A stretch of 64,000 bases of DNA from Myxococcota bacterium (GTDB lineage: Bacteria > Myxococcota_A > UBA796 > UBA9615 > JAKLKC01). The stretch's first letter is position 1. Every line of letters begins with the position of its first letter. Below, piece after piece: positions 16,595 through 25,751 of the stretch. The stretch is taken from contig JAKLKC010000002.1 in assembly GCA_023150875.1 (NCBI GenBank), positions 198,846 through 262,845 on the forward strand, in the 5' to 3' direction. A program made the translations under genes and the position numbers. The notes under the pieces are model-generated. The model was not told the origin of the DNA and did not search any database. It saw nothing but the letters and a program-made list of their open reading frames with translations.

Positions 16595-17119
16595 ATGAGA
16601 CCCGACTCCGCCGCGATGGCCGCCTGCGTGGTCCTCCTGCTGGGGGGCTGCGGGGCGTCGGACTACGCCGCGACCGCGGGCGGCCTTCCCGAGGACGGGA
16701 GCAGCCCCGAGATCCAGGTCCAGGTCAGCGGCGGCGCGCGCCCGTCCACGGTGGTGGACTCCCGCACCGGCTGGACCACCATCGACGTGACGGCCGGAGA
16801 GAGGCTCCAGGTCCAGGCCACCGCCACCGACCCCGGGGGCGTCGCCTGGCTGGAGCTGTCCTGCCCCGGATCCGAGGCCGTGGACGAGCAGCTCCGGGAG
16901 GGCGACGAGGCCGGCGACATGAACCCCACCGCCGGGGACACCTCGAACCCCGAGCCCACCGTCTACGCCGTCGCCGGCTTCACCGTCCCCGACGACGCCG
17001 ACCTGGGCAGCTTCGAGGTCCAGGCGGACGCCGTCGACGTCGAGGGCAACGACGCCCTGCCGGTGGTGGTGCGCTTCGTGGTCCACCGCAGCGAGGACCC
17101 CGCCGCGGCCGACGACTGA
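16595..17119 (+). CDS. Lipoprotein of unknown function
   Basis: 174 residues. The signal peptide ends in a clear lipobox (VVLLLGGC). The mature part is acidic and beta-rich with an Ig-like flavour (WTTIDVTAGERLQVQATATD, VDVEGNDALPVVVRFVV), suggesting one cadherin/Ig-like domain on the cell surface. No catalytic motif is visible. A short inverted repeat (GGTGC / GCACC) lies 50 bp upstream. It follows the protease by 93 bp on the same strand but no shared promoter is evident. Confidence 0.75.
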   Translation: MRPDSAAMAACVVLLLGGCGASDYAATAGGLPEDGSSPEIQVQVSGGARPSTVVDSRTGWTTIDVTAGERLQVQATATDPGGVAWLELSCPGSEAVDEQLREGDEAGDMNPTAGDTSNPEPTVYAVAGFTVPDDADLGSFEVQADAVDVEGNDALPVVVRFVVHRSEDPAAADD

Positions 17120-17206
17120 AGCGCCCGGGCCATCCCCCGCGCCGGACGTCGAGACCGCCGGTAGGTCCGTCCCGCCCCCCCTCCGGTCGGCGAGCCCCAT
17201 AGCCGA

Positions 17207-17248
17207 GAAGCCCCCGGACCCCGGCGCGAGCGGGAGTCCGAGGGCTTC
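17207..17248 (-). terminator. Imperfect hairpin downstream of groEL
   Basis: GAAGCCC at 17207 pairs with GGGCTTC ending at 17248, with CGGA/TCCG pairs inside. It is the second of two stem-loops following the groEL stop. No T-tract is present. Confidence 0.4.
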
Positions 17249-17255
17249 GGGGGTA

Positions 17256-17294
17256 GGGTCCCGGGAGGCGCCGCGTGACGCCCCCCGGGAACCC
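17256..17294 (-). terminator. GC-rich hairpin directly downstream of groEL
   Basis: GGGTCCCGGGAGGCG (17256-17270) pairs with CGCCCCCCGGGAACCC (17279-17294), with one bulge and one mismatch. It lies 18 bp past the groEL stop codon and is the stronger terminator candidate. Confidence 0.5.
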
Positions 17295-17311
17295 CTCAGG
17301 CGATCACCGAC

Positions 17312-19003
<1,692 letters not shown>

Positions 19004-19017
19004 TCACGGTTCGACGT

Positions 19018-19308
19018 TCAGTTCTCGACGATGCCGAGGATGTCTTCCTCGCGGATCAGCAGGTGCTCCTCGCCGCCGAGCTTCACCTCGGTGCCGGCGT
19101 ACTTGCTGAACAGGACCCGCTGCCCCTCCTTGACCTGGGGCGCGGCGACCTTCCCGTCCTCGAGGATCTTCCCGGTACCGACGGCGACGATCACGCCCTC
19201 GGCCGGCTTCTCCTTGGCGGTGTCCGGGATGATGATCCCGCCGGCGCTCTTCGCCTCACCCTCGACGCGCTTGATCAGCACACGATCCTGCAGCGGACGG
19301 ACCTTCAT
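19018..19308 (-). CDS. groS: Co-chaperonin GroES (HSP10)
   Basis: 96 residues, the standard size. The start is [16 protein letters not shown]; the mobile loop is [18 protein letters not shown]; and the roof and beta-barrel strands follow ([38 protein letters not shown]). The ATG at 19308 is preferred to an upstream in-frame ATG because it gives the family N terminus and has GGAGGATGAAGAG before it. It is first in a groES-groEL operon. No CIRCE repeat was found in the leader, so HrcA control is not supported. Confidence 0.97.
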   Translation of the reverse strand: MKVRPLQDRVLIKRVEGEAKSAGGIIIPDTAKEKPAEGVIVAVGTGKILEDGKVAAPQVKEGQRVLFSKYAGTEVKLGGEEHLLIREEDILGIVEN

Positions 19309-19391
19309 CTCTTCATCCTCCAGCGGCCCGATGTCGGGCGAATTGGGGGCGCGGAACGGGGAGGGCTCCACGCCCCGAGATCGAGCTGTCA

Positions 19392-19408
19392 CGGGGCTTC
19401 GCGCCCCG
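19392..19408 (-). promoter_or_regulatory. Hairpin in the groES leader
   Basis: CGGGGC / GCCCCG with a TTCGC loop, about 85 nt before the groES start and inside the predicted 5' leader. A second small palindrome, CCTCC-CAAA-GGAGG (19411-19424), adjoins it. They could be operator or RNA-thermometer-like elements, but neither matches CIRCE. Confidence 0.3.
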
Positions 19409-19428
19409 CCCCTCCCAAAGGAGGCGAA

Positions 19429-19456
19429 GGGATAATCACCCGGGATCCGGTGTCAA
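19429..19456 (-). promoter_or_regulatory. Putative promoter of groES-groEL
   Basis: On the minus strand TTGACA (19456-19451) is a perfect -35 box. A weak -10 box, TATCCC (19434-19429), follows after 16 nt. No classical sigma32 -10 (CCCCAT) is evident. Confidence 0.4.
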
Positions 19457-19822
19457 GACGAGCTCGCCGGTCCATCGGCCCCCCGGGGATCGGCCCGGCA
19501 CGGGGCGCGGGTCCGGAACCTGCACCAGGGGGGCGCCGGCGGGCGGTGCACCCGCGATTCGCACGAACGACTTGTAACCGGGAGAGGTCTGCCGATAAGT
19601 TCTAGTGAAGTCGTCATAAGAGCGCCTTCCTCGGCGGGAGGGCCGCGGCGACGGCATCGAGGCGGGAACCGAGGCCCTGCGGGGGGTCGCGGGGGCGCCG
19701 GGGCGTGCGCAGCGCGCGCCACGGAGGGCCCGAGGGCCCCACCACGGTCCGGTCCCCCTCATCGCCGCCCGTGGCGGACCCCGGGCCGGGAGGAGGCGCC
19801 CGGAGCGACGCACGGAGGGACG
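19457..19822. other. 366-bp non-coding region between groES and the gene at 19823
   Basis: No gene is supported here. It contains a locally AT-richer island (19570-19620) with a possible plus-strand promoter: TTGTAA (19572-19577), an 18-nt spacer and TAAGTT (19596-19601). If this is used, the gene at 19823 would have a leader of about 215 nt. No riboswitch or small RNA signature was recognised. Confidence 0.4.
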
Positions 19823-20452
19823 ATGTCCTCGGATCCCAAGGACCTGGCGACCACCGAGAGCCTCTTCGGCTTCTTCTATGACCGCGTGCACTCGGCGCGG
19901 CGCAACCAGCGGGTGCCGCTGAGCGACGAGAGCGAGTTCTACCTGGTCAACCTCCTGGTGGGCTTCCTGCGCTCCGCGAAGCTCTTCCGCCCCGAGGGGA
20001 CCCAGGTGGACCGGGTGCCCCTGGCCATCCGCCTGGGGCAGGCCCAGCACCTCTCCCGGGAGGAGCGCTACCGCCAGCTCAAGCACGTCGGGGACTACAC
20101 CCTGTACATGACCGGCTTCTTCGCCGAGAGCCTGCGCCGGGGGCTGGTGGACCTGGACTACTACATCGCCCTCGGCGGCTCGGCCTACGGCTCGATCTCC
20201 CGGGGCACCGGCCGCCGGGGAGACGTGTCCGAGGACCTGTTCGGCGAGCTGTCCGAGAAGTTCGCCCGGTGCGCGGGCGTCCTGGCCGAGGTGTCCGACG
20301 GGGCCCGGGGCTCCACGAGCCGGGACGTGCTCGCCCTGTACGAGGCGTGGCTCTCCCACCAGAGCGAGAGCGCCCGGCGCCGCCTGGAGGAGCTGGGCGT
20401 GACCCTGCCCGGCCCGGGCCGCGCGGGCCGCTCCAAGGAGTCGGTGCACTGA
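19823..20452 (+). CDS. Unknown alpha-helical protein, first of a coupled pair
   Basis: 209 residues, no signal peptide and no membrane segment. The sequence is mainly amphipathic helix (ESLFGFFYDRVHSARRNQ, FYLVNLLVGFLRSAKLF, DYTLYMTGFFAESLRRGLVD). GGSAYGSISRG is the only glycine-rich loop. I do not recognise the family. Its TGA overlaps the next ATG by one base (TGATG) with AAGGAG just upstream, so the two genes are translationally coupled and probably work together. Confidence 0.75.
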   Translation: MSSDPKDLATTESLFGFFYDRVHSARRNQRVPLSDESEFYLVNLLVGFLRSAKLFRPEGTQVDRVPLAIRLGQAQHLSREERYRQLKHVGDYTLYMTGFFAESLRRGLVDLDYYIALGGSAYGSISRGTGRRGDVSEDLFGELSEKFARCAGVLAEVSDGARGSTSRDVLALYEAWLSHQSESARRRLEELGVTLPGPGRAGRSKESVH

Positions 20453-21132
20453 TGGAGGGCGGGCACGCTCCCCGCCACGCCGCCTCCGCGGCCCCTCTCC
20501 AGCGCATCCAGGCGCACCTCCAGCGCCTCTACCACCTGGACGGCGTGCTGCCCATCGCCGACTTCCTCATCAGCGAGGGCGAGGCCCACCGGCTGACGGG
20601 GGGAGCGGTCCGGGACGAGCAGGTGCTGGTGCGTGAGGACGAGGACGGGTGCTCCCTGGGCGTCTACGTCGCCGACGCCGTCCTGGACCGGCTGGGCGCC
20701 TCGGGGGCGACGGGGCACCTCGTCTGCCAGGACGCCCTGCAGGCTTACTGCCACGCCGCGGAGGGGGTGAGCCACTTCGTCCTGTTGCTCTGGTCCGCGG
20801 GGCAGGAGCGCCCCGTCCGGGCGCTGGACCTGGAGCTCCAGGCGGAGGTGGACAAGGGGCTGACCTGCCTGCTCACCGACCGCCTGTACGCCGATCCCCA
20901 GGCGTCCCGGGACCTCCTGCGCCGCCTCTTCGAGGGGGGATCCCTCCTCCCGGGGCTCTCGGAGCAGGAGCGGGAGCGGTACGCCATCGCCAACGACCTC
21001 GCCTACCGGTGGCTGAGGTCCCTCCTGCCCCGGCTCCGGCGGGACCTGGGGGCGGCACTCTCGGAGGCGAGGCGCTTCTACCGGATGCCCGGTCCCGACA
21101 AGAGGGGGCTGATCGCCGCTACCGCGGCCTGA
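20452..21132 (+). CDS. Unknown protein, second of a coupled pair
   Basis: 226 residues, cytosolic by appearance. A mixed alpha/beta start (LYHLDGVLPIADFLISEGEA, EQVLVREDEDGCSLGVYV) is followed by a long helical half ending in RRFYRMPGPDKRGLIA. No known motif was found. The ATG overlaps the stop of the upstream gene. The pair's only clear context is proximity to groESL, about 1 kb away on the other strand, which may be chance. Confidence 0.75.
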   Translation: MEGGHAPRHAASAAPLQRIQAHLQRLYHLDGVLPIADFLISEGEAHRLTGGAVRDEQVLVREDEDGCSLGVYVADAVLDRLGASGATGHLVCQDALQAYCHAAEGVSHFVLLLWSAGQERPVRALDLELQAEVDKGLTCLLTDRLYADPQASRDLLRRLFEGGSLLPGLSEQERERYAIANDLAYRWLRSLLPRLRRDLGAALSEARRFYRMPGPDKRGLIAATAA

Positions 21133-21155
21133 GGGGGTGCTCGGCGCCCCCGCCG

Positions 21156-21185
21156 TTGCCGCGGGGGCCGCGCCTGCCCTAGTAT
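21156..21185 (+). promoter_or_regulatory. Putative promoter for the gene at 21286
   Basis: TTGCCG (21156-21161), an 18-nt spacer and TAGTAT (21180-21185). It leaves a leader of about 95 nt ending in GGAGAGAG before the ATG. Confidence 0.4.
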
Positions 21186-21285
21186 CGCCCTGGCGTCGCC
21201 ACGGGAGGGTCGCGGGCTCGGCCCTCCGCGCCGGGGCGGACCACCCCCGCGACTTCGCCACCCGCCCCCCCGGAGAGAGACCCCC

Positions 21286-22584
21286 ATGAGCCGCGACCGC
21301 GACGTCTTCCCGGTGCTGCGAAAGGCCGCCGCCGCGGCCCTGCGCGGCTCCCGCATGCCCGAGCAGGCGGTGGGGCTCTTCGAGCGCGCGGCCCCGGACG
21401 ACGCCCCCGCCCTGGAGATGGACCTGGCGAAGGCCCAGGAAATGATGGAGGAGTGGGCCCTCGGGCGCGCGCTGGAGGCGGTACCGACCCTGCTCCCTCC
21501 CATCCAGGCGGCGGTCGTCGACGTCCTGGGGGACCGGGGTTCGGCGACCGCCCTGGTCGCCTTGGAGGGGATGGACCTGGACCGCCACTCCGCCAAGGCG
21601 GTCTCCCACGCCCTGGGCCCCCTGCGCGCCCGGGGGCTCGCGCCGCCCCAGGCTCCCCGGGGCAGCGGCCTCCTCGCCGCCGCCCCCGGCCGCGAGACGG
21701 AGCGGTTGGCCTTCTGCACCCCCCACGACGCCCACGGCCAGGCCCTGTGGATGCTGGTCGAGCACAGCGCCACGGAGGGCACCTTCGTCCACAGCGGCAT
21801 GATCGACGAGCGGATCGGCTTCGCGGGCTTCACCAGCCTCCGCCAGTCCCGCAAGGCCGCCAAGGAGATCCAGGACTACTACCGGTCGGACCCGGGGCTG
21901 GTGATGACCGCCATCCCGGTGCCCCTGGGGGTCCGCATGCTCCTGGACGCCCGGGCCCGGGCCGAGGCGGCGCGGGAGCCTCCCAACCAGGCGGTGGTCA
22001 GCCTCCTGTCCTCGCTACCCCGCTCCCTCCTGGACGAGGCGGCCTCCCTCGAACTCCCGGCCCTGCGTGAGGCCACCGATCCCGAGGTCCTGCCCCGCTC
22101 CCTGTACCTGCTGACGGTGCCCTCCCTCCGGGCCTGGGCCCTCCCCGCCGACGCCGTGGAGGCCCTGCGGCTCCGGGTCGCCGAGGCGGCCTCCAGCTCC
22201 CTGGTGCTGGCCGGGACCTCCGCCGAGGACCGGATCCGGGACGTGCTGGCCCGGGGCACCGAGGACCTCATGCGGTCCGGGTGGGGAGGCGTCCTGTCCG
22301 CCCGTCTCCGACACCTGGGGACGCTGCTGCTGCACCGGGGGATCGGCGGGCTCGCCGCCGTCGCCTTCGGGGTCGCCGAGGCCCTCCGGGAGGGCCGGCC
22401 GTCCCCCTGGCGGATCCCCGTCGTCGCCGTGTGGCTCGCCGCCAGCCTCCGGATGGAGGAGGTCGATGACCTGCTGGTGCGGGACGGCGTCCTGCCGCCG
22501 CCCCGACGGGGGCAGCCCGAAGACGAGGCCGCCGGACCGGGGTCCGGCCCCGACGCCCCCCGGATCATCCTCCCCGGGGGTTGA
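21286..22584 (+). CDS. Unknown soluble protein, HEAT-like helical
   Basis: 432 residues. The first 130 residues look like short helical repeats (IQAAVVDVLGDRGSATALVA, SAKAVSHALGPLRARG), as in HEAT-repeat proteins. The rest is mixed alpha/beta with no recognised motif; CTPHDAHGQALWMLVEHSA is a distinctive central stretch. No signal peptide or membrane segment is present. GGAGAGAGA precedes the ATG, a good ribosome binding site. Its 3' end overlaps the opposite-strand lipoprotein by 20 bp. Confidence 0.7.
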   Translation: MSRDRDVFPVLRKAAAAALRGSRMPEQAVGLFERAAPDDAPALEMDLAKAQEMMEEWALGRALEAVPTLLPPIQAAVVDVLGDRGSATALVALEGMDLDRHSAKAVSHALGPLRARGLAPPQAPRGSGLLAAAPGRETERLAFCTPHDAHGQALWMLVEHSATEGTFVHSGMIDERIGFAGFTSLRQSRKAAKEIQDYYRSDPGLVMTAIPVPLGVRMLLDARARAEAAREPPNQAVVSLLSSLPRSLLDEAASLELPALREATDPEVLPRSLYLLTVPSLRAWALPADAVEALRLRVAEAASSSLVLAGTSAEDRIRDVLARGTEDLMRSGWGGVLSARLRHLGTLLLHRGIGGLAAVAFGVAEALREGRPSPWRIPVVAVWLAASLRMEEVDDLLVRDGVLPPPRRGQPEDEAAGPGSGPDAPRIILPGG

Positions 22585-23170
22585 AGGCGTCGGCGGGTCG
22601 CCGTTTCGGCTCGAACTTCCAGACCTCGATCTGGTCGAACTGAGGCGCGTCGGCGGCGATGCGCCGCAGCGAGATCCGGCGCATCCCCCACGCGTTGTTC
22701 ACCCGGACCTCCTTGCTGGCCTCGATGGCGGGCCCCAGGTCCAGGGGGAACCCGCAGACGCCGTATGCGGTCTTGCGGTCCATGGGGGCGGCGAAGGGAT
22801 ACCGGATGTGGAAGATCCGCCCCCTCCACAGGCGGATCTCCGCCTTCTCGTAGCGGACCACCACCTGCCCGTCCGGCAGGACGGCCCGCTCCCGCTGCGG
22901 CCCGAGCTGCTCCTCGATGTCCTGGGGGTCGATGGACGCGAACTCCCGGCCGGCGAGGTAGGGCACGTCGACGTGCAGCCCCTCCTTCTTCTTGTACTTC
23001 GGCGGGGCCCGCTCCCTCCGGACCTTCTCGGCCTGGGCGATCAGGCTCGGCCGGCCGGCGGGCGCCTCCGCCCCGCCGCAGCCCCAGGCGACGGCGAGGG
23101 CCGCCACGGCCGCGAGGGCACAGACGCCCGCCGGGGCACGCCGTCCTTGGGAGCGTTCTCGCGGTGGCAC
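22565..23170 (-). CDS. Lipoprotein of unknown function
   Basis: 201 residues from a GTG at 23170, chosen because AGGA lies 8-9 nt before it and a normal lipoprotein signal follows (ALAAVAALAVAWGC). The mature part starts with a basic stretch (PPKYKKKEG). It then has an alpha/beta domain with ASIDPQDIEEQLGPQRERAV, VVVRYEKAEIRLWRGRIFHI and conserved-looking YGVCGFPLDLGP. The family is not recognised. It is divergent from moaD, with 64 bp between the starts. Confidence 0.7.
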   Translation of the reverse strand: MPPRERSQGRRAPAGVCALAAVAALAVAWGCGGAEAPAGRPSLIAQAEKVRRERAPPKYKKKEGLHVDVPYLAGREFASIDPQDIEEQLGPQRERAVLPDGQVVVRYEKAEIRLWRGRIFHIRYPFAAPMDRKTAYGVCGFPLDLGPAIEASKEVRVNNAWGMRRISLRRIAADAPQFDQIEVWKFEPKRRPADAFNPRGG

Positions 23171-23199
23171 GACGGCATCCTGCCCCACGGCGCGTGCCG

Positions 23200-23228
23200 T
23201 TGACAACTTCCCGCCAGGGCCGGATATT
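23200..23228 (+). promoter_or_regulatory. Strong sigma70-type promoter for moaD, leaderless
   Basis: TTGACA (23200-23205) is a perfect -35 box. A 17-nt spacer is followed by GATATT (23223-23228). The GTG start of moaD is 7 nt further, so the transcript would begin at the start codon. The -10 lies inside a perfect inverted repeat GGGCCG-GATATT-CGGCCC (23217-23234), a plausible repressor site. Confidence 0.55.
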
Positions 23229-23234
23229 CGGCCC

Positions 23235-23510
23235 GTGCCCGCCCCCACCCCCCGTCCCACCATCCGCGTGGTCGTCCGCCTCTTCGCCTCCCTCCGGGAG
23301 CGCCTCGGCACCGACCGGATCTCCCTGGACCTCCCCGAGGGCGCGCCCGCGTCCGCCGTCTTCCCGGCGCTGTTCCCCGCCGAGGCGTCCTCGGGGACCG
23401 GCTGGCCGGGTCCCCTGATGTACGCGGTCGGCCACGCCTACGTGACCGCCGAGACCCCACTCGCCGACGGCGACGAGGTCGCCCTGATCCCCCCCCTGGG
23501 GGGAGGCTGA
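23235..23510 (+). CDS. moaD: Molybdopterin synthase sulfur-carrier subunit MoaD
   Basis: The small ubiquitin-fold subunit that carries thiocarboxylate sulfur for conversion of cyclic pyranopterin monophosphate to molybdopterin. 91 residues from the GTG at 23235; a second in-frame GTG at 23268 would give a more typical 80-residue protein. VRLFASLRERLGTDRISLDL is the family N terminus, and it ends DEVALIPPLGGG with the required C-terminal Gly-Gly. It is 12 bp upstream of moaE, so the two subunits are encoded together. Confidence 0.85.
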   Translation: MPAPTPRPTIRVVVRLFASLRERLGTDRISLDLPEGAPASAVFPALFPAEASSGTGWPGPLMYAVGHAYVTAETPLADGDEVALIPPLGGG

Positions 23511-23522
23511 GGCAAGCAGGCG

Positions 23523-23936
23523 ATGCCCTTCGTGACCCGAGAGCCCCTGGACCTGGCGCGCATTTCGAGGGAGGTCGAGTCCCCCGCCCACGGCGCGGTC
23601 TGCACCTTCGCGGGCGTGGTGCGGGACCACGACTCCGGCCAGCCGGTGGTGGCGCTGGAGTACGAGTGCTACCCCGAGATGGCGGAGCGGGAGATGGGAA
23701 GGGTCCGGGACGACGTGCTGGCCCGGTGGCCCGGCTGCCGGATCGCCCTCGTCCACCGGGTGGGGAGGCTCCTCGTGGGGGAGGTCAGCGTCGCCATCGC
23801 GGTGGGCTCACCCCACCGCGCCGAGGCGTTCGAGGCGTGCCGCCACGCCATCGACACCCTCAAGGCCACGGTGCCCATCTGGAAGAAGGAGATCCACCCG
23901 GACGGCGCGGCCTGGAAGGGAAACCGGCCGGCATGA
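23523..23936 (+). CDS. moaE: Molybdopterin synthase catalytic subunit MoaE
   Basis: The large subunit of molybdopterin synthase. 137 residues, close to the usual 140-150. Diagnostic segments are GAVCTFAGVVRDHDSGQPVV, LEYECYPEMAEREM, VHRVGRLLVGEVSVAIAV and the C-terminal active-site region TVPIWKKEIHPDG with the catalytic Lys pair. Its stop overlaps the trmB start (ATGA), implying translational coupling between cofactor synthesis and a tRNA methyltransferase. Confidence 0.96.
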   Translation: MPFVTREPLDLARISREVESPAHGAVCTFAGVVRDHDSGQPVVALEYECYPEMAEREMGRVRDDVLARWPGCRIALVHRVGRLLVGEVSVAIAVGSPHRAEAFEACRHAIDTLKATVPIWKKEIHPDGAAWKGNRPA

Positions 23937-24691
23937 GCGACGGAGGCGCGGGCGGCGAGGGCCGCCGAGGGCCCCGGGACCGGGGGGAGGTCCCCAGCCA
24001 CTCCGGCTCCCGCCGCGAGTTCCGGCTGGACCCCGCTCGCGGCCGCTTCAACCCCTACGTCGCGCGCCTCTCGGAGTACCCGGGCCTGATCCTCACCGGG
24101 GACGAGGCCCGGTCCCTGAGGGGCCGTTGGGCGGCGGAGGGCTTCGACTCCCCCGGCGACGTCTGGCTGGAGATCGGCCCCGGCAACGGCTTCTTCCTGT
24201 CGGGGATGGCGGCGCTCCACCCCGAGCGCCGCTTCGTGGGGGTCGAGATCCGCTACAAGCGGGTGTGGATGACGGCGAAGAAGCTCCACCACGCCGCCGT
24301 CCGGAACGCCCGCGTCGTGCACTTCCACGCCGGCTTCCTGCCGGAGATCTTCGCCCCGGGGGAGCTCTCGGGGGTCTTCGTCAACCACCCGGATCCCTGG
24401 CCCAAGGACCGGCAGCAGAAGCACCGCCTGTTCAACCCCGACTTCGCGGCCATCCTGGAGTTCCTGGTCCGCCCCGGCGGGGAGCTCCGCGTCAAGAGCG
24501 ACTTCGCCCCCTATGTCCCGGCGGTGCGCGACGCCTTCGCCGGCACCCGCTTCGCCGAGACCGCCTTCACCCCCGACATCAACCGCCCGGGCGAGCCCCT
24601 CGCGGCGGGCGACGTGGTCACGAACTACCAGCGCAAGTTCATCGAGAGGGGCCTCCCGGTCTTCTTCATGTCGCTGCGGCGCGGGGCCTGA
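23933..24691 (+). CDS. trmB: tRNA (guanine-N7-)-methyltransferase
   Basis: Methylates G46 of tRNA using SAM. 252 residues. A charged N-terminal extension of about 45 residues precedes the Rossmann domain: WLEIGPGNGFFLSGMAALHP (SAM-binding motif I), FVGVEIRYKR, FVNHPDPWPKDRQQKHRLFN (the DPWPKxRHxKRR substrate motif), and LRVKSDFAPYVPAV. The gene overlaps moaE by 4 nt. Confidence 0.93.
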   Translation: MSDGGAGGEGRRGPRDRGEVPSHSGSRREFRLDPARGRFNPYVARLSEYPGLILTGDEARSLRGRWAAEGFDSPGDVWLEIGPGNGFFLSGMAALHPERRFVGVEIRYKRVWMTAKKLHHAAVRNARVVHFHAGFLPEIFAPGELSGVFVNHPDPWPKDRQQKHRLFNPDFAAILEFLVRPGGELRVKSDFAPYVPAVRDAFAGTRFAETAFTPDINRPGEPLAAGDVVTNYQRKFIERGLPVFFMSLRRGA

Positions 24692-24765
24692 GAGGGTGCG
24701 CGGCGCGGTGACCGTGGTCGTGTTGCGGGCGCCCCGCAGCCCTGTCCGCCCCTCCCCGCCGCTGC

Positions 24766-24771
24766 TATCCT
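24766..24771 (+). promoter_or_regulatory. -10 box of the CinA-like gene, leaderless
   Basis: TATCCT is followed by exactly 7 nt and the ATG at 24779. GGAG inside those 7 nt is too close to serve as a normal ribosome binding site. Confidence 0.4.
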
Positions 24772-24778
24772 GCCGGAG

Positions 24779-25543
24779 ATGCCTGCCCCAAGCCCACCCG
24801 TCGCCTGGATCGTGGTGATCGGGGACGAGATCCTGTCCGGGAAGTTCCCCGACGCGAACTCCCCCTGGCTCCTGGCCCGGCTCCGGACGCTGGGGGTGAG
24901 GGTGAGGCAGGTCCAGACCGTGCCCGACGACGTCGGCGTGATTGCCGACACCGTCGCTGCCGCTGCGGCCGGAGCGGACTGGGTGCTGACCACCGGCGGC
25001 GTCGGGCCCACCCACGACGACGTCACTATGGAGGGGATCGCCCGCGCCTTCGGCCAGGACGTCATCGAGCACCCCGAGCTGGGGGCCATCGTCCGCGCCC
25101 ACCACGGGTCCCCCGAGGCGCTGCGCATGGCCCGGGTCCCCCGGGAGGCTCGCCTGGTCCACGCGGCCGGCCTCCGCTTCCCCCAGGTGGTGGTCCGGAA
25201 CGTCTGGGTCTTCCCCGGCGTGCCCTACCTGCTGCGCCTGAAGTTCGACGCCGTCGCCGGCCTCCTGGGGGGCCGCCCGGTGGAGGCCGCCGCCGTCTAC
25301 ACCACCGACGGCGAGAGCGAGATCGCCGCGGTGCTGGACGCCGTGGTGGCCGCCCACCCCCGGGTCGCCATCGGCTCCTACCCCCGCTTCGGCGCCCCGG
25401 GCTGGCGGGTGCTCCTCACCGTCGAGGCCGACGAGAGGCCCCCCGTCGACGCCGCCGTCGGCGACCTGGTGGCCCGGCTGGGCGCCGAGCGGGTCTTCCG
25501 GGTGGTGGCGCGGTACGATCCCGCGGTCCCGGACGGGACCTGA
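24779..25543 (+). CDS. MoCF-domain protein, CinA N-terminal-like, stand-alone
   Basis: 254 residues. The molybdopterin-binding (MoCF/MogA) fold is shown by VVIGDEILSGKFPDANSPWL, VPDDVGVIADTV and WVLTTGGVGPTHDDVTMEG. The C-terminal half (VVVRNVWVFPGVPYLLRLKF, VAIGSYPRFG) matches stand-alone CinA-like/FAD-synthetase-like proteins. The nicotinamide-nucleotide amidase domain of full CinA is absent. Members act on nucleotides such as ADP-ribose or FAD, or bind molybdopterin; the neighbouring moaD-moaE favours a pterin link but does not prove it. Confidence 0.85.
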   Translation: MPAPSPPVAWIVVIGDEILSGKFPDANSPWLLARLRTLGVRVRQVQTVPDDVGVIADTVAAAAAGADWVLTTGGVGPTHDDVTMEGIARAFGQDVIEHPELGAIVRAHHGSPEALRMARVPREARLVHAAGLRFPQVVVRNVWVFPGVPYLLRLKFDAVAGLLGGRPVEAAAVYTTDGESEIAAVLDAVVAAHPRVAIGSYPRFGAPGWRVLLTVEADERPPVDAAVGDLVARLGAERVFRVVARYDPAVPDGT

Positions 25544-25619
25544 GCCCCCTTGGCCGCCCCGAGTCCCCCCGGCGGGGTCGCGGCCCGGGAGCGGGCGAGG
25601 CGCGCGGAGATGGGAGCGC

Positions 25620-25650
25620 TTGCAGCGGCCGGGGGAGGAGGGGCTATACT
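25620..25650 (+). promoter_or_regulatory. Possible promoter for the surface protein at 25752
   Basis: TATACT (25645-25650) is a near-perfect -10 box. TTGCAG (25620-25625) is 19 nt upstream, longer than ideal. Confidence 0.35.
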
Positions 25651-25751
25651 GTCGCGCCAGGCCGGATATGCGGGCGAGACCCCCTCCCGGCCCGAGGCCC
25701 CGGCGGGGCGCGCACCGACCGATCCCGCGCCCTCCCGCCCACGGAGCGACC

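Noticed and set aside
19309..19456. CIRCE/HrcA operator upstream of groES
   Set aside because: No TTAGCACTC-N9-GAGTGCTAA-like repeat is present. Only short GC-rich hairpins were found.
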